From NCBI GenBank assembly GCA_021464415.1, contig CM038469.1, positions 32,707,883 through 32,771,882 of the forward strand: a stretch of 64,000 bases of DNA, read 5' to 3'. The position numbers and the translations under genes were made by a program. Positions 1 to 12,772 of this stretch are shown here, piece by piece. This DNA comes from Lonicera japonica. Lineage: Eukaryota; Streptophyta; Magnoliopsida; Dipsacales; Caprifoliaceae. Below the pieces are notes generated by a model that saw nothing but the letters and a program-made list of their open reading frames with translations, ran no database searches and had not been told where the DNA came from. Every line of letters starts with the position of its first letter. Position 1 is the stretch's first letter.

Positions 1-293
1 GTGGGTTTTGCTTACTTTCACTCCTCTCTTTTATCTTATAGAACTTCCTTTTCTTGGGTGTTTTCTTTTCCCCCTCTTCTTTTCTTTTTCTTTCTGCCAA
101 TTAAACAATGAAAATGGCACATTACCAATCATCCTTTCCTCTCTATAGGAAACACCCATCATTGCATCCAAACAATCCTTTTCAATCTTAAAACTTCGAT
201 TATCTTCCTTTCTTTCCATTCTTCTATTCTTATTCTTCTTCTTCCATTCATTCCCTTTTCTCTTTCCTCTCTGTTTTTCCCTTTTTCCATGTG

Positions 294-1772
294 ATGGATT
301 CTAGTTCAGCAAACTCTGTCAATGGATTCTATGCTTTTCTAACAAGGGGAATTGATGACCTGGAAAGAGTTTTCCTCTCAACTAATTTCATGTCAATTCA
401 ATTCCTCCAAAGAGTAATTTCTCTCCTCAGATCATTTCACACTCAGTTGACTCACTTAGTTCAAAAACTCCACTTGCCTGCTGGCGAAAAATGGCTTGAT
501 GAATATATGGATGAAACTTCGAAGCTCTGGGAAGTCTGCCATGTCCTCAAATCCGCCGTTTCTAAAATGGAGAATTATTACTCCTCCGGCTTCAACATCA
601 CCTCCTCCCTCGATTCTCATCCTCATCTCAATCCCCAACTCTGTCGCCAGGTAATCAGAGCAACAAAAAAAACACTATATCTATATCATTCAGTTATATA
701 TTTGTATATATAACTGAATGATATATATGTATGTATATTGTTATACATACGATTTTATGTATGACAATATACATACAATTTCATAAAATTTGGTGGTGAC
801 AGAGACTAAATTTCCACCAAATTTCATAAATATGTTTTAAAACTGAACTGTACTTGTAAAAATTATTTGCATAGGAACTTTTATACTTTACTCAATTTCC
901 TAATAAACTTATAGAAATCACATAGAGAAAAATCATAAAGGTTCCATGACAAAATTTAATCATTTACTACACAACAACGACAAAAAATAAAAATAAATAA
1001 ATAAAAACTGCTTACTTTTGGTGAAAATAATAAAAACTGCTTACATGTCTAAATTTTGTAATTTTTTTCAACTTATATTACATATATCACTAGTCTATTT
1101 TTCACTATATGAGTGTGTATCATTTATATCTATCTCAAATCTGATTAAATATTTTTTTTTAATCAGGTGAATAGGGCAATATCAGTATGCAAGAGAGAAG
1201 CAATTGGACTTGAAGAAGAAAACAGAGCATTAATGGAGAACAGAATCGAACCGTTATCGCTCCGATTCGACGAGATAGTCTCGACCGGATCGAAGCTCAA
1301 TGGATTCAACGGATTCCGAGGCGTACTATACGCCATGAGAAACGTAAGCTCGCTTCTACTATCTATCTTACTCTACGGATTAGTATGTTATTGGCCTGTT
1401 TCAAACAATCTCATCCAAGGAGATTGCGATGGCTGCCTATTTTTTGGATCGGAATTAATGATTTCGACGGCGAGGCTGCAGCAGCGGGTGGCGGCAGAGA
1501 TTAGAAGGATTGAGGGGAGGGGAGGGATTTTAATGTATGAGCTCCGGCAGTCGATGGCAGCAATAGAGGAGGTGAGGGGGGAATTGGAGAGGGGGATAGG
1601 AGGGGTAGAATGGGAATTGGGGAGTGGGGTGAGGGAGAGAGTGGATAAATTGAAGGGGTATTTTGGGGTTTTGAGGAGTGGGAGTGAGGGAATTGTTGGG
1701 CAACTTGATGATTTGTTTGATGAGATTGTTGAAGGGAGGAAGAAGTTGTCTGACTTTTGCACTTGTAGATAG
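294..1772 (+). CDS. BYPASS1-like (DUF793) protein, two exons
   Basis: Exons 294-650 and 1167-1772, joined in phase 0, encode about 320 residues. The intron (651-1166) starts gtaatc and ends in a pyrimidine-rich tract plus cag. The start is the ATG at 294, just after a CT-rich leader; the GTG before it is not needed. The N-terminal half ([19 protein letters not shown], then [11 protein letters not shown] and [11 protein letters not shown]) looks like the plant BPS1/DUF793 family, which includes BYPASS1, a negative regulator of a root-derived mobile signal, and ROH1. Exon 2 begins with a basic and acidic helical stretch and has one hydrophobic segment at about residues 172-197 ([20 protein letters not shown]), then a charged, probably coiled-coil C-terminus ending SDFCTCR. 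The length is usual for this family as I recall it. The family call is from motif memory; the biochemical role is not known to me and none is claimed. Confidence 0.8.
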
Positions 1773-3316
1773 GAAAAAAAATATATAGGAGAGGAGAAGA
1801 GATAAAAAGTAATTTTCCAAGGTAAAAAAAAAATGTAATTGGCTTCGTCAGATCACGTGTTTATACTCAACACTAAATATGACACTGGTGTTATATTTGA
1901 TGATTTTGTCTTTGTAAGGACAAATATGTGGGGTTATATTTTGATGGGTGTTGTGTACAAGCACATAGTGGTGGTGTTGATGTAAGAGGTTGGTCCTCAT
2001 TATACTATATCCCAATTTTGACTAAAAAATGGATTCATTTGATGTGTTAAAAATGTAGCGATCATTGTGAAACACACGGAAGATGTTTGTAGAATCACAT
2101 GTAAAGGTGTTTTTAATGCATCAATGGGATCAATTTTAAGCGTCAATTTTCGTTTACAACTATTGCTTGAGGAGTAAAAAGAAGAAATGTTAAGCACTCT
2201 TCTTCTTTTCTTATGTCGCATCTATAATGTTTTCTCATTTTAAAATTCATGGTTTCATATTACATATATTCACATCATTTCTCATTAAATGTTAGCGGGA
2301 CTAGTTTAATAATTAATAGTGGTTTTGTGATTTTATTTTCTGCTTAATTTCTTTTTCATTCTTAAAATATAAGTAGAGAAGACACAAACCGGTGCATATA
2401 TATTTCAGATAATGAATAACCTTCCATATTAAATTAGAAAAGGAACAAAATACATAAGACCAACAAAGGACAATCACTCATGTAACTGTACAAGCGGTGC
2501 GTAAATTTAGCATCATCAAATCTTTTTGAATGGTGCTCGAACCGAAGCAATGGAAGAAAGTGTTGGCTATATACTAGTGTGTATGTAATATTTTCATATT
2601 TGTTGAAGTAGCATGGTTAAAAAATATTGGTTTCCCTTTCAAGAGGTTATAAAGTTTAAGTCACACAAAAAATAAATTTATTATATTAAAATATCTTTGA
2701 CTTGGGGTTTGGGCTTCTTTGAAAAATAAAATGATTTTTTGATAAATTTTTATTATTTAAAAAACCCAAAAGTCCATTGTTTATTTTTTTTTTAAATTTA
2801 ACATTTTTGTAAAAACTCTTTATCCTTTATATTTTAGGGTTGAAAAAAAATAATTAATTTTATTCGGTCAAATACGCCATTGAAAAACATGCACAAAGGG
2901 TCGAGGTGTGCTCTGCATTACTGTAGGAATGCGCATTATATATTCTCACAATCGCATATACTTGATTATGAAAAAACAAATATCTTCTTCCTCATCTTTC
3001 TTATTCATCCTTGAATTTTCCCATTAATTTTATCAAGATAAAGAAAATGGCCACCCTTTATTATTAGGCACAACATATGCTGTCGTTGTTCGAAAAGAAA
3101 AGTGAAAGATATGTTTTGTTTCGTTAAGTTAAAAGAAGCCAAGAGTGGAAATCTTTTAAGGGAGATATGATGAATGTCTCATTTTCAGAAGCCAACTTCA
3201 GAATCAAATGATCAACGGACAAAAAATTAAAAAAAATCAAATCAGGTTATTTAAAAATTATGAAAGAAATGCTCAAATAGTAATGGAAGCTTCTTGTTAC
3301 TCTATTTGGGGAAACA
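1773..3316. other. intergenic, no gene seen
   Basis: AT-rich DNA downstream of the BPS1-like gene. No convincing open frame, RNA gene or bounded transposon was recognised. Confidence 0.5.
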
Positions 3317-3321
3317 ATCAA

Positions 3322-3446
3322 TGTTTTGAACTCAATTAGTCCTACATAAATAATAATAATAAATTTAGGAGTAGTTTATAAAACTTATGATAAATTTTTT
3401 TTTGCAAGTCGGTTTTAGGTCAAGTTCTACTCATGGGTTCGTGTCA
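3322..3446 (+). repeat. TRIM 5' LTR
   Basis: 125-bp left terminal repeat, longer than its partner mainly because of an AAT microsatellite and a T-run. It is preceded by ATCAA and followed by the primer-binding-site-like sequence. Confidence 0.7.
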
Positions 3447-3597
3447 AGTGATATCAGAGGAAGTACCATGTCAGGTATGGGACCGATCGTAATGCAGTTT
3501 AACTACGGCTCAGGTATGAGACTGAGCACTCGATTATGGGATTGGACGTAGTGAGACCAAGCTACGGCTCGAACTGTCCAGACCGAGCACCTAGATA

Positions 3598-4450
3598 CAG
3601 TGGCGGACCCAGGAATTTAACCAACTGGGGGCAAAATTTAAAACAAACAAAAATATATTTAAAGCACATCAATCACCGAGAAGAACAAATTTAACCACAA
3701 ACATAATCGCATTAATAATAATACTTAATACAACTAAAAGTCTTAAAACACTTAATGTCTACAAATTACAATAAAATTCTACGGGGTTTCATATTTTGAA
3801 AGTATTGTAGCACGTCATACTTATCAACATTATTAAAAATGTCTTGTTCAATGTATGTCACCAAACAATATTATAATTGAATATTCTTCCTTTAACTTGA
3901 AATGATTGAGATTGAAGGAAACGATGTTTGTTTCCTCCGGCCAGTAATTCTTAATTAGTTTCTTAAGTTCCAATTATGCTTTATTTTTATTTATTTAGAT
4001 CCCTCATTGTATAGAAAAAAGAAAAAGAAAATAGAAAACTCATTTGTTGAAAAAAAATATTTGGTAGTATTATGATGTAATAACATAAATTAATTATGCC
4101 TAGTTTTATAGTATTGTATATTTTTGATAAATAATGAATTTATAATACTTGTATCAATATACATTTTAACAAATTAAGAAAATATATTATTAAGAAAGTA
4201 TATTCTAATTAGGAAACTAATTTTAAAAGTAAGGAAGTATATTCTAATTAGGAAACTAATTTGACAAGTAAATACATTTAAAAGGATTATTAATTGGTGG
4301 ATATACTTCTCAATTTTTATAAGGAAGTTTTAACAAATTTATTTCAATGTTAACATAAATCAAGGATGGATCAATTGCAAAAATCCGCGGATAGAAATAA
4401 AATTACTCAAAAGAAAAAAAAAAGCGACAGAGAGGGAAGAGGAAGAGAAA

Positions 4451-4482
<32 letters not shown>

Positions 4483-4727
4483 AATAGAGAAAGAAAGGAA
4501 CAAAGGAAGTAAAAGAAAATTAAATGAAGCCTACTGTCGGGAAACTGGCACAAGTGGGTGGGGTTTGATTAATTTTTTTTATTACACTTAGGTACCCTCA
4601 TATATAAATTTATGCACATAAGTCCCTATATTTTTATTTTTTAAAAAACACCCCATATCTATTGAAAAAATTCAAAAGCCAACTGGGGGCAATTGCCCCC
4701 ACTTGCCCCTATGTAGGCCCGCCCCTG
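3598..4727. mobile_element. non-autonomous hAT-like element nested in the TRIM
   Basis: The left end reads CAGTGGCGGACCCAGG and the right end, read on the other strand, CAGGGGCGGGCCTACA: an imperfect hAT-type terminal inverted repeat. Near-perfect 8-bp target duplications flank it, CCTAGATA (3590-3597) and CCTGGATA (4728-4735). The 1130-bp interior is AT-rich, carries a GAAA microsatellite (about 4450-4500) and encodes no transposase that I can see. Confidence 0.8.
4450..4500. repeat. GAAA microsatellite
   Basis: About eight tandem GAAA units with imperfect purine-rich flanks, inside the hAT-like element. Confidence 0.9.
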
Positions 4728-4961
4728 CCTGGATATGAGATTGGACATAGTGAGACCAAGCTATGGCTCGAACCGTCCAACTTAAAAGGGGCAACCTATG
4801 GAGGGGGCAACCTACATGTTGGATTAAAATGGCTAGGCAATTGTGATGCCGAACCCTTGAATACTAGTAGATGAGTGGGGCCGCCGTAATGGAAGGGCTA
4901 CCACTGGGCCAGTGTCGGTAGAGTGGGCCATCGTGGACGATGATTGCGGAGCATGGTGGAA

Positions 4962-5059
4962 TGTTATGAATTCAAATAGTACCACATGGAAAAAATTATA
5001 AACTTAGGAGTAGTTTATAAAGTCCGAGGCAAGCTAGTTCTACCCATGTGTCCGTAACA
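4962..5059 (+). repeat. TRIM 3' LTR
   Basis: 98-bp right terminal repeat starting TGTTATGAATTC and ending CCGTAACA, followed directly by the ATCAA target duplication. A purine-rich GGAGCATGGTGGAA lies just upstream and could be the polypurine tract. Confidence 0.7.
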
Positions 5060-5260
5060 ATCAAGTTTAATCATAAACTTTTTATTTTATTACTTATTTT
5101 AATTTAATTGTATTTAATATACAACAAATGACAAATTTAGAATTTTAAATTTAGGGAATCAAAATATAAGCATATTTTTTATTTTATTTTTACTTAAAAT
5201 AATTAATATAAAACAAGCTCAAAATAAACTAATCATTGTCACGTAGTTTTCTATATATTC

Positions 5261-5264
<4 letters not shown>

Positions 5265-5291
<27 letters not shown>

Positions 5292-5600
5292 CATAATATT
5301 TAGTTAATAATGAGGTCCCTAAAAGTCCGTGGTTGGATTTAATTCAAGTATTTCTAGTACACGTTTTGTCATGTTTCAAGTATTATTATTTCGAATACTC
5401 TCCATTAGACTTGGTAACAGATTGGTTTGAGTATATATATATATATATATATTATAAGAATATTTAGTTAATAATAAGGTCCCTAAAACTCCGTGGTTGG
5501 ATTTAATTCAAGTATTTCTAGTATGTGTTTTTGTCATGTTTCAAGTATTATTATTTCGGATACTCTCCATTAGACTTGGTAACAGGTTGGTTTGAGTTGT
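5265..5600. repeat. tandem duplication of about 164 bp
   Basis: Two adjacent copies with high identity start at 5297 and 5461, each opening TATTTAGTTAATAAT and including CCGTGGTTGGATTTAATT. Each is preceded by an AT dinucleotide run. No terminal repeats or coding capacity were seen. Confidence 0.85.
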
Positions 5601-5604
5601 ATTT

Positions 5605-8165
5605 CTGTCGGTTTTTATTATGTTTTTTGTATTATTGTTTAGGCTTCTTTTATTGGGTGTTGTTGTATTTTGGGTGTTATTGTTTGGGTTCTTAACAAAT
5701 TATCTGATATGACCCGTTATAACTGATAAGTATATATATAATAAAAAATATGTTTGTATGTATATATTGTAATCTCACCTTAAATTAATAAATACATGTG
5801 TAATTCCTTATACATTATATATATTTATACTCAAAATATACATGTATAATATTTTACAACTATGTATATAATTAACGGATTTCAACAGTTTATTCTCGTG
5901 TTTAACGAAAATTAACTAATCTGATGTTTAACTTGTTGCGTTTTACCTAGTTAGCACTAATACGACCTAAATTAAATTGCTAAAGTTTCACACATAAACT
6001 TATAATTTTGTGTTATTGTATCAAGTAATGTTCTATTTTCCATGGTAAATGATATATTGATATTTAGACAGTGGTTATGCCACTTGACATGGAAGTACCG
6101 GCCATGGGTTCACTAGACATGATCACCCGTGCATACGACCACCACATCATCAATATATATGGATGGCAGAAATAACATTGAGTATCACAAAATCTTTTAC
6201 TATTGTAGATGTTATTAGAGAATCCACAACACTTTATTTTTGTATTATAAGTACGATAAATTTTTCCTATTAATTAATTTATGTGTTGTATAATATTAGA
6301 CAAATGATAAGGCTAAGTACTTCTTTATGATATGAACGACTGTCATTTGTTTGACCAAAATAGATAACATACTATTTACCGTTGGAGTTCTAAATGGACA
6401 ATTATTGTCCGTTTGGTTTATATTATACAAATACCTTTTATCTTTCAATGGTTGTTCACTCGAGTTCCAAACAGATAATTATTGTCGGTTCAGTGTCTAT
6501 CAAACAAAACCTCTTATTTGTTTCAATTCAGCCAGACATATTTCTTCCCCATTCAAATTATTTATCATGATCAACCATTATGGAATGTAAATAATATACC
6601 TGTATACTAGTTACAGTACATGCATATGATTAACACCGGTGTACATGCTCTTATATGTTGGCTTAATCTAGACCATGAAAAGGGTATTTTGTGCAGTTGT
6701 AATAAATTGTAATGAGTGCTTGTAGTGAAAGAATGAAGGAAAAAGAGAGGCTGAAGACTGCAAGATTCCTGGGTTTGGGCTTCAATGTCAAAAGCAATAG
6801 TACTATAAACTATTTTGTGTTTGCAATTGTGAAGCTTTTGTCTGATTCAATTCTCTTTGATAGCAATGTAGTTGATGATGAAAGCCTTGTCAAGTTCCCC
6901 TCTCCCACCTATGCCTCTCTCCAAAATGTATACAAAGGTTCTTTTATTAAAAAAGATAAAAATAAAAAATAAAAAGAATATCTTCCTTTTCACTACAAAG
7001 AACTCTCCCTATGTCGGTCGGAACGTACTCTAACCCATAATCTCTCAAATCTTGGTGAGCATCTTTACTACTAGATTAACATATCCACTTGTAGTTACAA
7101 TCAAGCAGCAAAAGAGATAGTGTTATAACCTCGGGTATCTGAGTTTAAATTATTTCACCCTCTCTTTCTCTAAACAAAGAACTTGGTATCTACTTGAGAA
7201 ATGGTTACGATATGAAAAAAAGTTCATGCTTTAAGCTGTATATTTTTTGAATTTGTAATTTATACTTAAATAAAATAATTTTATTCAATTTATCCATGTA
7301 AAAAATTATGTTAAATTCTAAAAACAAGAAGTGTTTCATCGATAAATGCTCTAAATTTGAACTCCTTTATTTGTAGACTTGAGAGAATTTGACCCCACCA
7401 ATTGAATTATTATGATTATCTAATTACTATGAGGTTTTGCAATTAAGGAAAAAAGAAACATGATATATTAATTAATATATGGAGAGTACAAGAACCTATT
7501 GGACTAAGCTTCTCTCCATTACTCCTATTTTCTTAATTTCTTTTAGTGAGGTTCATTTTAAGGTTAAATAGATGACTTTTTCATAGAATTTGGTGTAGAT
7601 GATCTCTGTATATAATAAGTAGACCATATCTATATAATTTCATCAAAAAAAAATCAATTTAAATTTAGGTGAGATTAAAAAAAAAGAACTTGGTGAAATG
7701 ATCATCTAAAATTCTAAAAGACAAAAATGAACATATGTATCAATTTTTATTTTTATTTTGAATTTCTAGTTGAAATTTTGTGGAGATTATCCATTCATTA
7801 TAGAGATTACCTCGATTAAATTTTACGAAAAAAGTCATCCATTTAAGACCCATTTGATAACAACATGAAAAATAATTATTTTTATGAGAAGTTGGAATAT
7901 GAGTTGGAGAATGTGATGGGATGTTGTCTTATTTTCTCACTTTTTGAAAGAAAAAAATTTTCTTTGGGCCGTGAGAAAGAAAAATTTAACACATAAATTA
8001 AAGAACGATAAAAGAAATCTATTTATAAAAATAAATAAGCATAAGATGGATAGTCCCACCATACCATTGAACTTATTTTCCTAATTTTCATAACCAAATC
8101 AATTGTTTTTCTTATTATTTTTCAACTTATTATACATCGAAGCTTTTGCCTTCGAACTTGACTTC
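5605..8165. other. intergenic, no gene seen
   Basis: AT-rich DNA. Short open frames near 6351-6590 and 6712-6972 show no family resemblance. A fragment at about 7850-7980 (ATTTGATAACAACATGAAAAA) resembles the left end of the MITE at 13664, but its right end was not found. Confidence 0.5.
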
Positions 8166-8170
8166 ATTAA

Positions 8171-8795
8171 GGGTGTGTTTGATTGCAAGCGTAGAACTTG
8201 TAAGGAAAGAAAATAAGTTCTAAGCAATTCAATTGCCTAGAATTGAGTTGTATGAAAAATATCGATTAAATGTGTTTGATTGCCTTAATTTTCTACCTAG
8301 AAAATATTGTACTTTTCTATCTTTTGCTATTTGATAGTCATTATTTTCCATGAAAATTGTAACTTTTTCCAACTTTTTTTTTATGGTTATTATTTTTCAT
8401 GGAACTTGTAACTTTTCTACATGGAATTTAAGATATGTTAAAAAAAATAAAAAAATATACTATATAATAAGAAATATAATATATAATAGTGATAAATAAA
8501 TATATCCTCTAAGTTAAATATCATAAAATCTCTTCTCCTTAAGAAATATAATATATAAAATGGGGTAAAGTCATAAAGTTAAATTTGTTTAGGAATACTT
8601 GCAATTACCTAGAACATAAAATCTCATATCCCATAAGAAAATATTGTATAGCTTTTGGAGAAAAATAACATCACATTACCTAAAAGTGGGAATTTGACTG
8701 CCTAGAAAATAATGCCAATCAAACACAACAAAAGTGAAAACTTGGGTGAAAAAAGCCTCATTTTCTAGGAAAAATAATGCCAATCAAACACACCC
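8171..8795. mobile_element. PIF/Harbinger-like (Tourist-type) MITE
   Basis: A 625-bp non-coding element with termini GGGTGTGTTTGATTG and CAATCAAACACACCC, a perfect 15-bp inverted repeat. TAA target duplications lie at 8168-8170 and 8796-8798. A near-copy of the right end also occurs internally at about 8697-8730. A TAA duplication plus a G-rich TIR points to PIF/Harbinger. Confidence 0.8.
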
Positions 8796-8885
8796 TAATA
8801 GAAATTTGGAGAATAAGAATCGCGGGGACGAAAATATATTTAGGGTGAATTTTTATACCAATAATGTTTCAGTTGCATTTTTTTA

Positions 8886-9290
8886 GGGTTGTGTTATTTT
8901 CACACCCTAAATCTTTCACAAACACTCCTCCAAAATTTAACTAAAAATACATTTAAACACCTCATTGTTTATCACAAACACCCCCTTCTAATGCCTGATG
9001 TTAGGTGAATACTTAGAACGCACTCTCTTCATATGAGCCGAGTTTATGTAAATGCATTCACCTCTCATTAGGCCGGCTTTATTTGAAAAATATTCCAATA
9101 ATCCATTGCCTGATGTTAGGCGAGTTTTTATTAACAAATTCTTCCCAAGTGAGGCAAGTGTGTGTGGCTACACTTACCTTTCATTAGGTGAGTCTTAGAG
9201 GGGTATTAGTGATTAGAAATTTACCTTAGGAGGGTGTTTGTGACAATAGGGTGTTAATGACAAATATGAAGAGTGTAAATAACACCACTC
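8886..9290. mobile_element. MITE with GGGTTGTGTTATTT termini and T-rich 8-bp TSD
   Basis: The left end GGGTTGTGTTATTTTCACAC matches the reverse complement of the right end (GAGTGGTGTTATTTACAC) with few mismatches. Perfect 8-bp duplications TTTTTTTA flank it (8878-8885 and 9291-9298). The 405-bp interior repeats a CCTGATGTTAGG motif and has no coding capacity. The 8-bp TSD suggests hAT-type transposition although the ends are not the usual hAT ends. The TIR resembles that of the MITE at 17564. Confidence 0.75.
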
Positions 9291-9298
9291 TTTTTTTA

Positions 9299-12247
9299 GA
9301 CGTTTTTATTAAATATTCATTTTTAACATTGATACTTTTAGCGCAAACAATATTCAGTCCTCCTATTTTATGACATTTTGACATCATTTTTGCTCCTACA
9401 TGATTTTCAAAAAAGCCATTTTCGTTGCATATAGTAATACTCAATTATTTATACTTGAGGACCGATACTTAATTTTTTTTAAAAATTTTATGGAGGCCAA
9501 TTGTTTTAGTTTTATAAATTTTATAAACTAAATCTTAATATAATAGCAAAAATTTTCAAATCTTTTAGAACTTTTTAAAAAAAAAATTATTTATATCTAA
9601 ATTGCATAGTGTCTACATGAAAATTGAACACACATACATCTATATAATAATGGGCCATTATTTTGAATCTTAAAAATGTATAAAGGGATACAGGTGGCCA
9701 AAATCAAAGTGATGTTTAAATGGTTGATAACGCCTTTGGCACGGGTTATGACTTAATGTTATATAGAGAGTCCAATATAATTCAGCTAGGTAAATTCATA
9801 TTTTGGGGAATTGAAATTCTTTTGAGGATCGAAAGTGGATCTAGTACAGATGAACAGATCCTTCAAGGCCTAACTCTGCATGGCGAAGATCGACCAAACG
9901 TTGTACTTAGCTAGAAAGTGAGAGACCGATTGATATATCCTCGTTGTCAGGTAGTAATTAGTAAGTTCGTCTTCCCCGTTTACTAATTACAAAAGAGTTG
10001 GTGGTGATAACATACATATTTCGAGAACATATAAAATATGTACAGGTAGTTTATTTTACATGCATTCGACTTAACACACAACAAGTTCCCTCTATCACGA
10101 GTTATCAAAGAATGCAACGGTACAACAGTTGATCAATAATACAGGCTGGTGTGCTTTATTTAAATGTACTATGCCAAATTTCGAAGAACTAATTGTTCAA
10201 AATCGCGAATGAAGAGATGCTATATATACTCCTTGCAGTTAAAATACCGGGTTGCTCGTGATATTTGGTAGCAATAACTTACCACAATCTTTCTATGGTT
10301 TGATTAGCACCTTGTACAAAATCGACACTTACACTAACATAAGTTCGTCACAAAAGCTTTGTCCTCAAATGTTGTCATATTAGCTCAGCGACACCCAAAC
10401 ATAGTTGAATTAGAGAATTATATTTTATTGAGAGATAAAGCTTAAATACATGAGATCCCAAAGTAATCTGATAAAGAACAAAAAATTGCTCACTCAATTT
10501 TTTGTTACTCATTTCACAAAATGTGCAGGTGCTATTTATAAATTTTGAAACTTGAAAGAGCCGTTTGGGATAATGGCTCAAATTTGAAAAATAATCCCCA
10601 CGCAATGGATTATCCATCACGCGAGAGTCAGATTCTACCTCACCACCCCATAATGAATTGAATGTCACACTGTACTTATATTAATATGTGCCATGTACAT
10701 TGCATCGGCCGTAAGCTTTTTCCCTCACACGTCGTACTTTGTATTGTAGGGTATATATGGTATCCATATGCTAAATTTATATTACCTCTTACACTTTTAC
10801 ACTACATTATTATAATTTTAGACACGCGCTGCAACTTGAAATAAGCTAAATATATATATATATATATATATATTATTATATTACGCATTGGAAATGGTCT
10901 AATAGAAGAAAAATAAGGGGTCGTTTTCCTAACCTTGCAACCGGATCTCATGACATTTGTCCCTTTAGCCAGAATTTCTTGCCTTCTTTCTTCAACGGCC
11001 TTTTCTTTGAAGAAAAAGAAAAACATTACTAATAAAGAAATGATGAATAATTATGGAAAATTAAAGATTGATAATGAGGTTCAATGGTCTTGTATCATAG
11101 TGACAAGTGTTGAACATCATCTAAAAATAGTGAATTTTGGGTCAAGCTAGATTTCAAATAATATCATTGTAATCCAACTGCATTCCACCATCCCTTTGAC
11201 AATTGTTTCTACTCAAATTAGGCTTAATTAAATTTGTTAATTGTATTAAATATTGATCGAGAGTTAACATTGATATTCATTTGATTGCTTGAAACATTAA
11301 TTACATTAAATTAAATTAAATCGTCCAACTAAAAGGATAGATGTTAAATATATAGTACACATAATATTAGAATAATGTGTTAGTAAGTTCTTGATTCTTG
11401 AATCGTTCACCTCTTTTCAATCTTACAAATCAGTAAGTTTCAGTTCTTGTCAAAATACACTCTAAATGACTCGTATTTTATCTTTTGCGTGCATAATAGT
11501 GTTCAAAAAAATATTTGGCAATCACTCATCGATCCGAGCACCAATAGTTTTAAACTCCAAAAATTTACTTAGAAAATGATCCCACATCTCTTGCTTGTTA
11601 TTGAAAACTAATGGCTTTTACTGGCTTTTACTGTAAGCAGCCACTGCAACCCATTTTTTTCCTTAACATTATAAATTATTGATGTAGTACTACAAATTTA
11701 TGCAAGAAAGTTTCTGATTCACAGGAGCAAATTCAAAGTCCTACGTACATAACCTGAAAAATCCATGTAAGTACGTGTTATTTTAATATTTTTATTACTT
11801 CTTCTAGAGTGTATTTGACAAAAAGTTGGAAACTGATTAACATTACTAACTTTAGTTTCTTTTTTGTTCGAAAGCTTTTTGGATAAGTTGGGGCAACTTG
11901 AGCACACTAGACTAAGTCCCTCTATTGGTCCGTCAAAGGGATGCCATCCACACCAAGACTACATTATTCACAAGAGATTGCTTTTGCGCGCTCTAGACCT
12001 CAAAAATTGTATGTCGTAGGGCTTAGGGAGTTCTATGAATTATAAGGTTAATTTGTTCTATCAGCTTTCCAAAAAATTAAATGAAATGAAATGGTAAGGG
12101 TTTTCGCATAAAATATGTAATTCAATCTAAGTTTGGTTTTCAGATTTTGAATCCAAATCAAATTAACCGAGCCACATAGAGAATCCATATATATTTTTTA
12201 ATCTTGATACTTTAATTTTGAATGTTGGATTAGGTTAGTTTTAGTGG
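9299..12247. other. intergenic, no gene seen
   Basis: AT-rich, with an AT dinucleotide run near 10848-10872. A 64-codon open frame at 9720-9914 shows no recognised domain. Nothing else could be bounded. Confidence 0.45.
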
Positions 12248-12250
12248 TTA

Positions 12251-12769
12251 GAGCATCTCCAATGCAACCATGAATTGGGTGAAAATGTGATGCCACATAA
12301 AATTGATGAACAAAGAGTTAAAATAATGATCTCCAATGGAACTATCCATAATAACTATGAAGATGATGTGGCAAAAATGAAAATAGAGATGAGGACGACC
12401 CTCTACTTTTAAAGGGCCTCTTAGACAATGTGTTTATGTCACATCATCATTTTTTGTCTACATACTTTTCTTTTTAAGCTTTCAAATATTTTAATTGTAA
12501 TTTTATAATTTATTTATTAATAAAAACTACATATTAAAAAAAATATAAATTAAGACTTATCAAACAAGACCCATTTTATATAATAAAATTATTAATTTAT
12601 TTTTAATAAATTTATTAATAGACAATCTCTTGAGCAAACCCACTAGAGATGGTTTTTGTGAGACTTGTCAATCAAGAGTATTTTAATGCCACATAAGAAA
12701 AAACATACGTATATGTCCATGGTAAAAAGATATCCAATACATTTTTGGCTTTTTGCATTAGAGATGTTC
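12251..12769. mobile_element. PIF/Harbinger-like MITE with GAGCATCTCCAATGC ends
   Basis: Left end GAGCATCTCCAATGC; right end on the other strand GAACATCTCTAATGC. TTA duplications at 12248-12250 and 12770-12772 fit a PIF/Harbinger TSD. 519 bp, AT-rich and non-coding. The GAGCATCTCCAA terminus is common in plant MITEs. Confidence 0.8.
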
Positions 12770-12772
12770 TTA

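Larger units (their letters stand above)
3322..5059 (+). mobile_element. TRIM-like miniature LTR retrotransposon, split by a hAT element
   Basis: Two short direct terminal repeats, 3322-3446 and 4962-5059, both start TGTT and end in CA. They share blocks such as AGGAGTAGTTTATAAA and TTCTAC(T/C)CATG. Perfect 5-bp target duplications ATCAA lie outside (3317-3321 and 5060-5064). A primer-binding-site-like TGATATCAGAGG (3449-3460) follows the first repeat after a 2-nt spacer, resembling the complement of initiator tRNA-Met. Removing the 1130-bp hAT insertion leaves an internal domain of about 385 bp with no coding capacity, which fits a terminal-repeat retrotransposon in miniature. The repeats differ in length and at many positions, so the insertion is old. 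Confidence 0.75.

Noticed and set aside
1388..1762. 124-codon minus-strand frame
   Set aside because: Shadow of exon 2 of the BPS1-like gene; Pro/Ser-rich low-complexity translation.
9720..9914. 64-codon open frame
   Set aside because: No recognisable motif, no gene context; kept only as part of an intergenic note.
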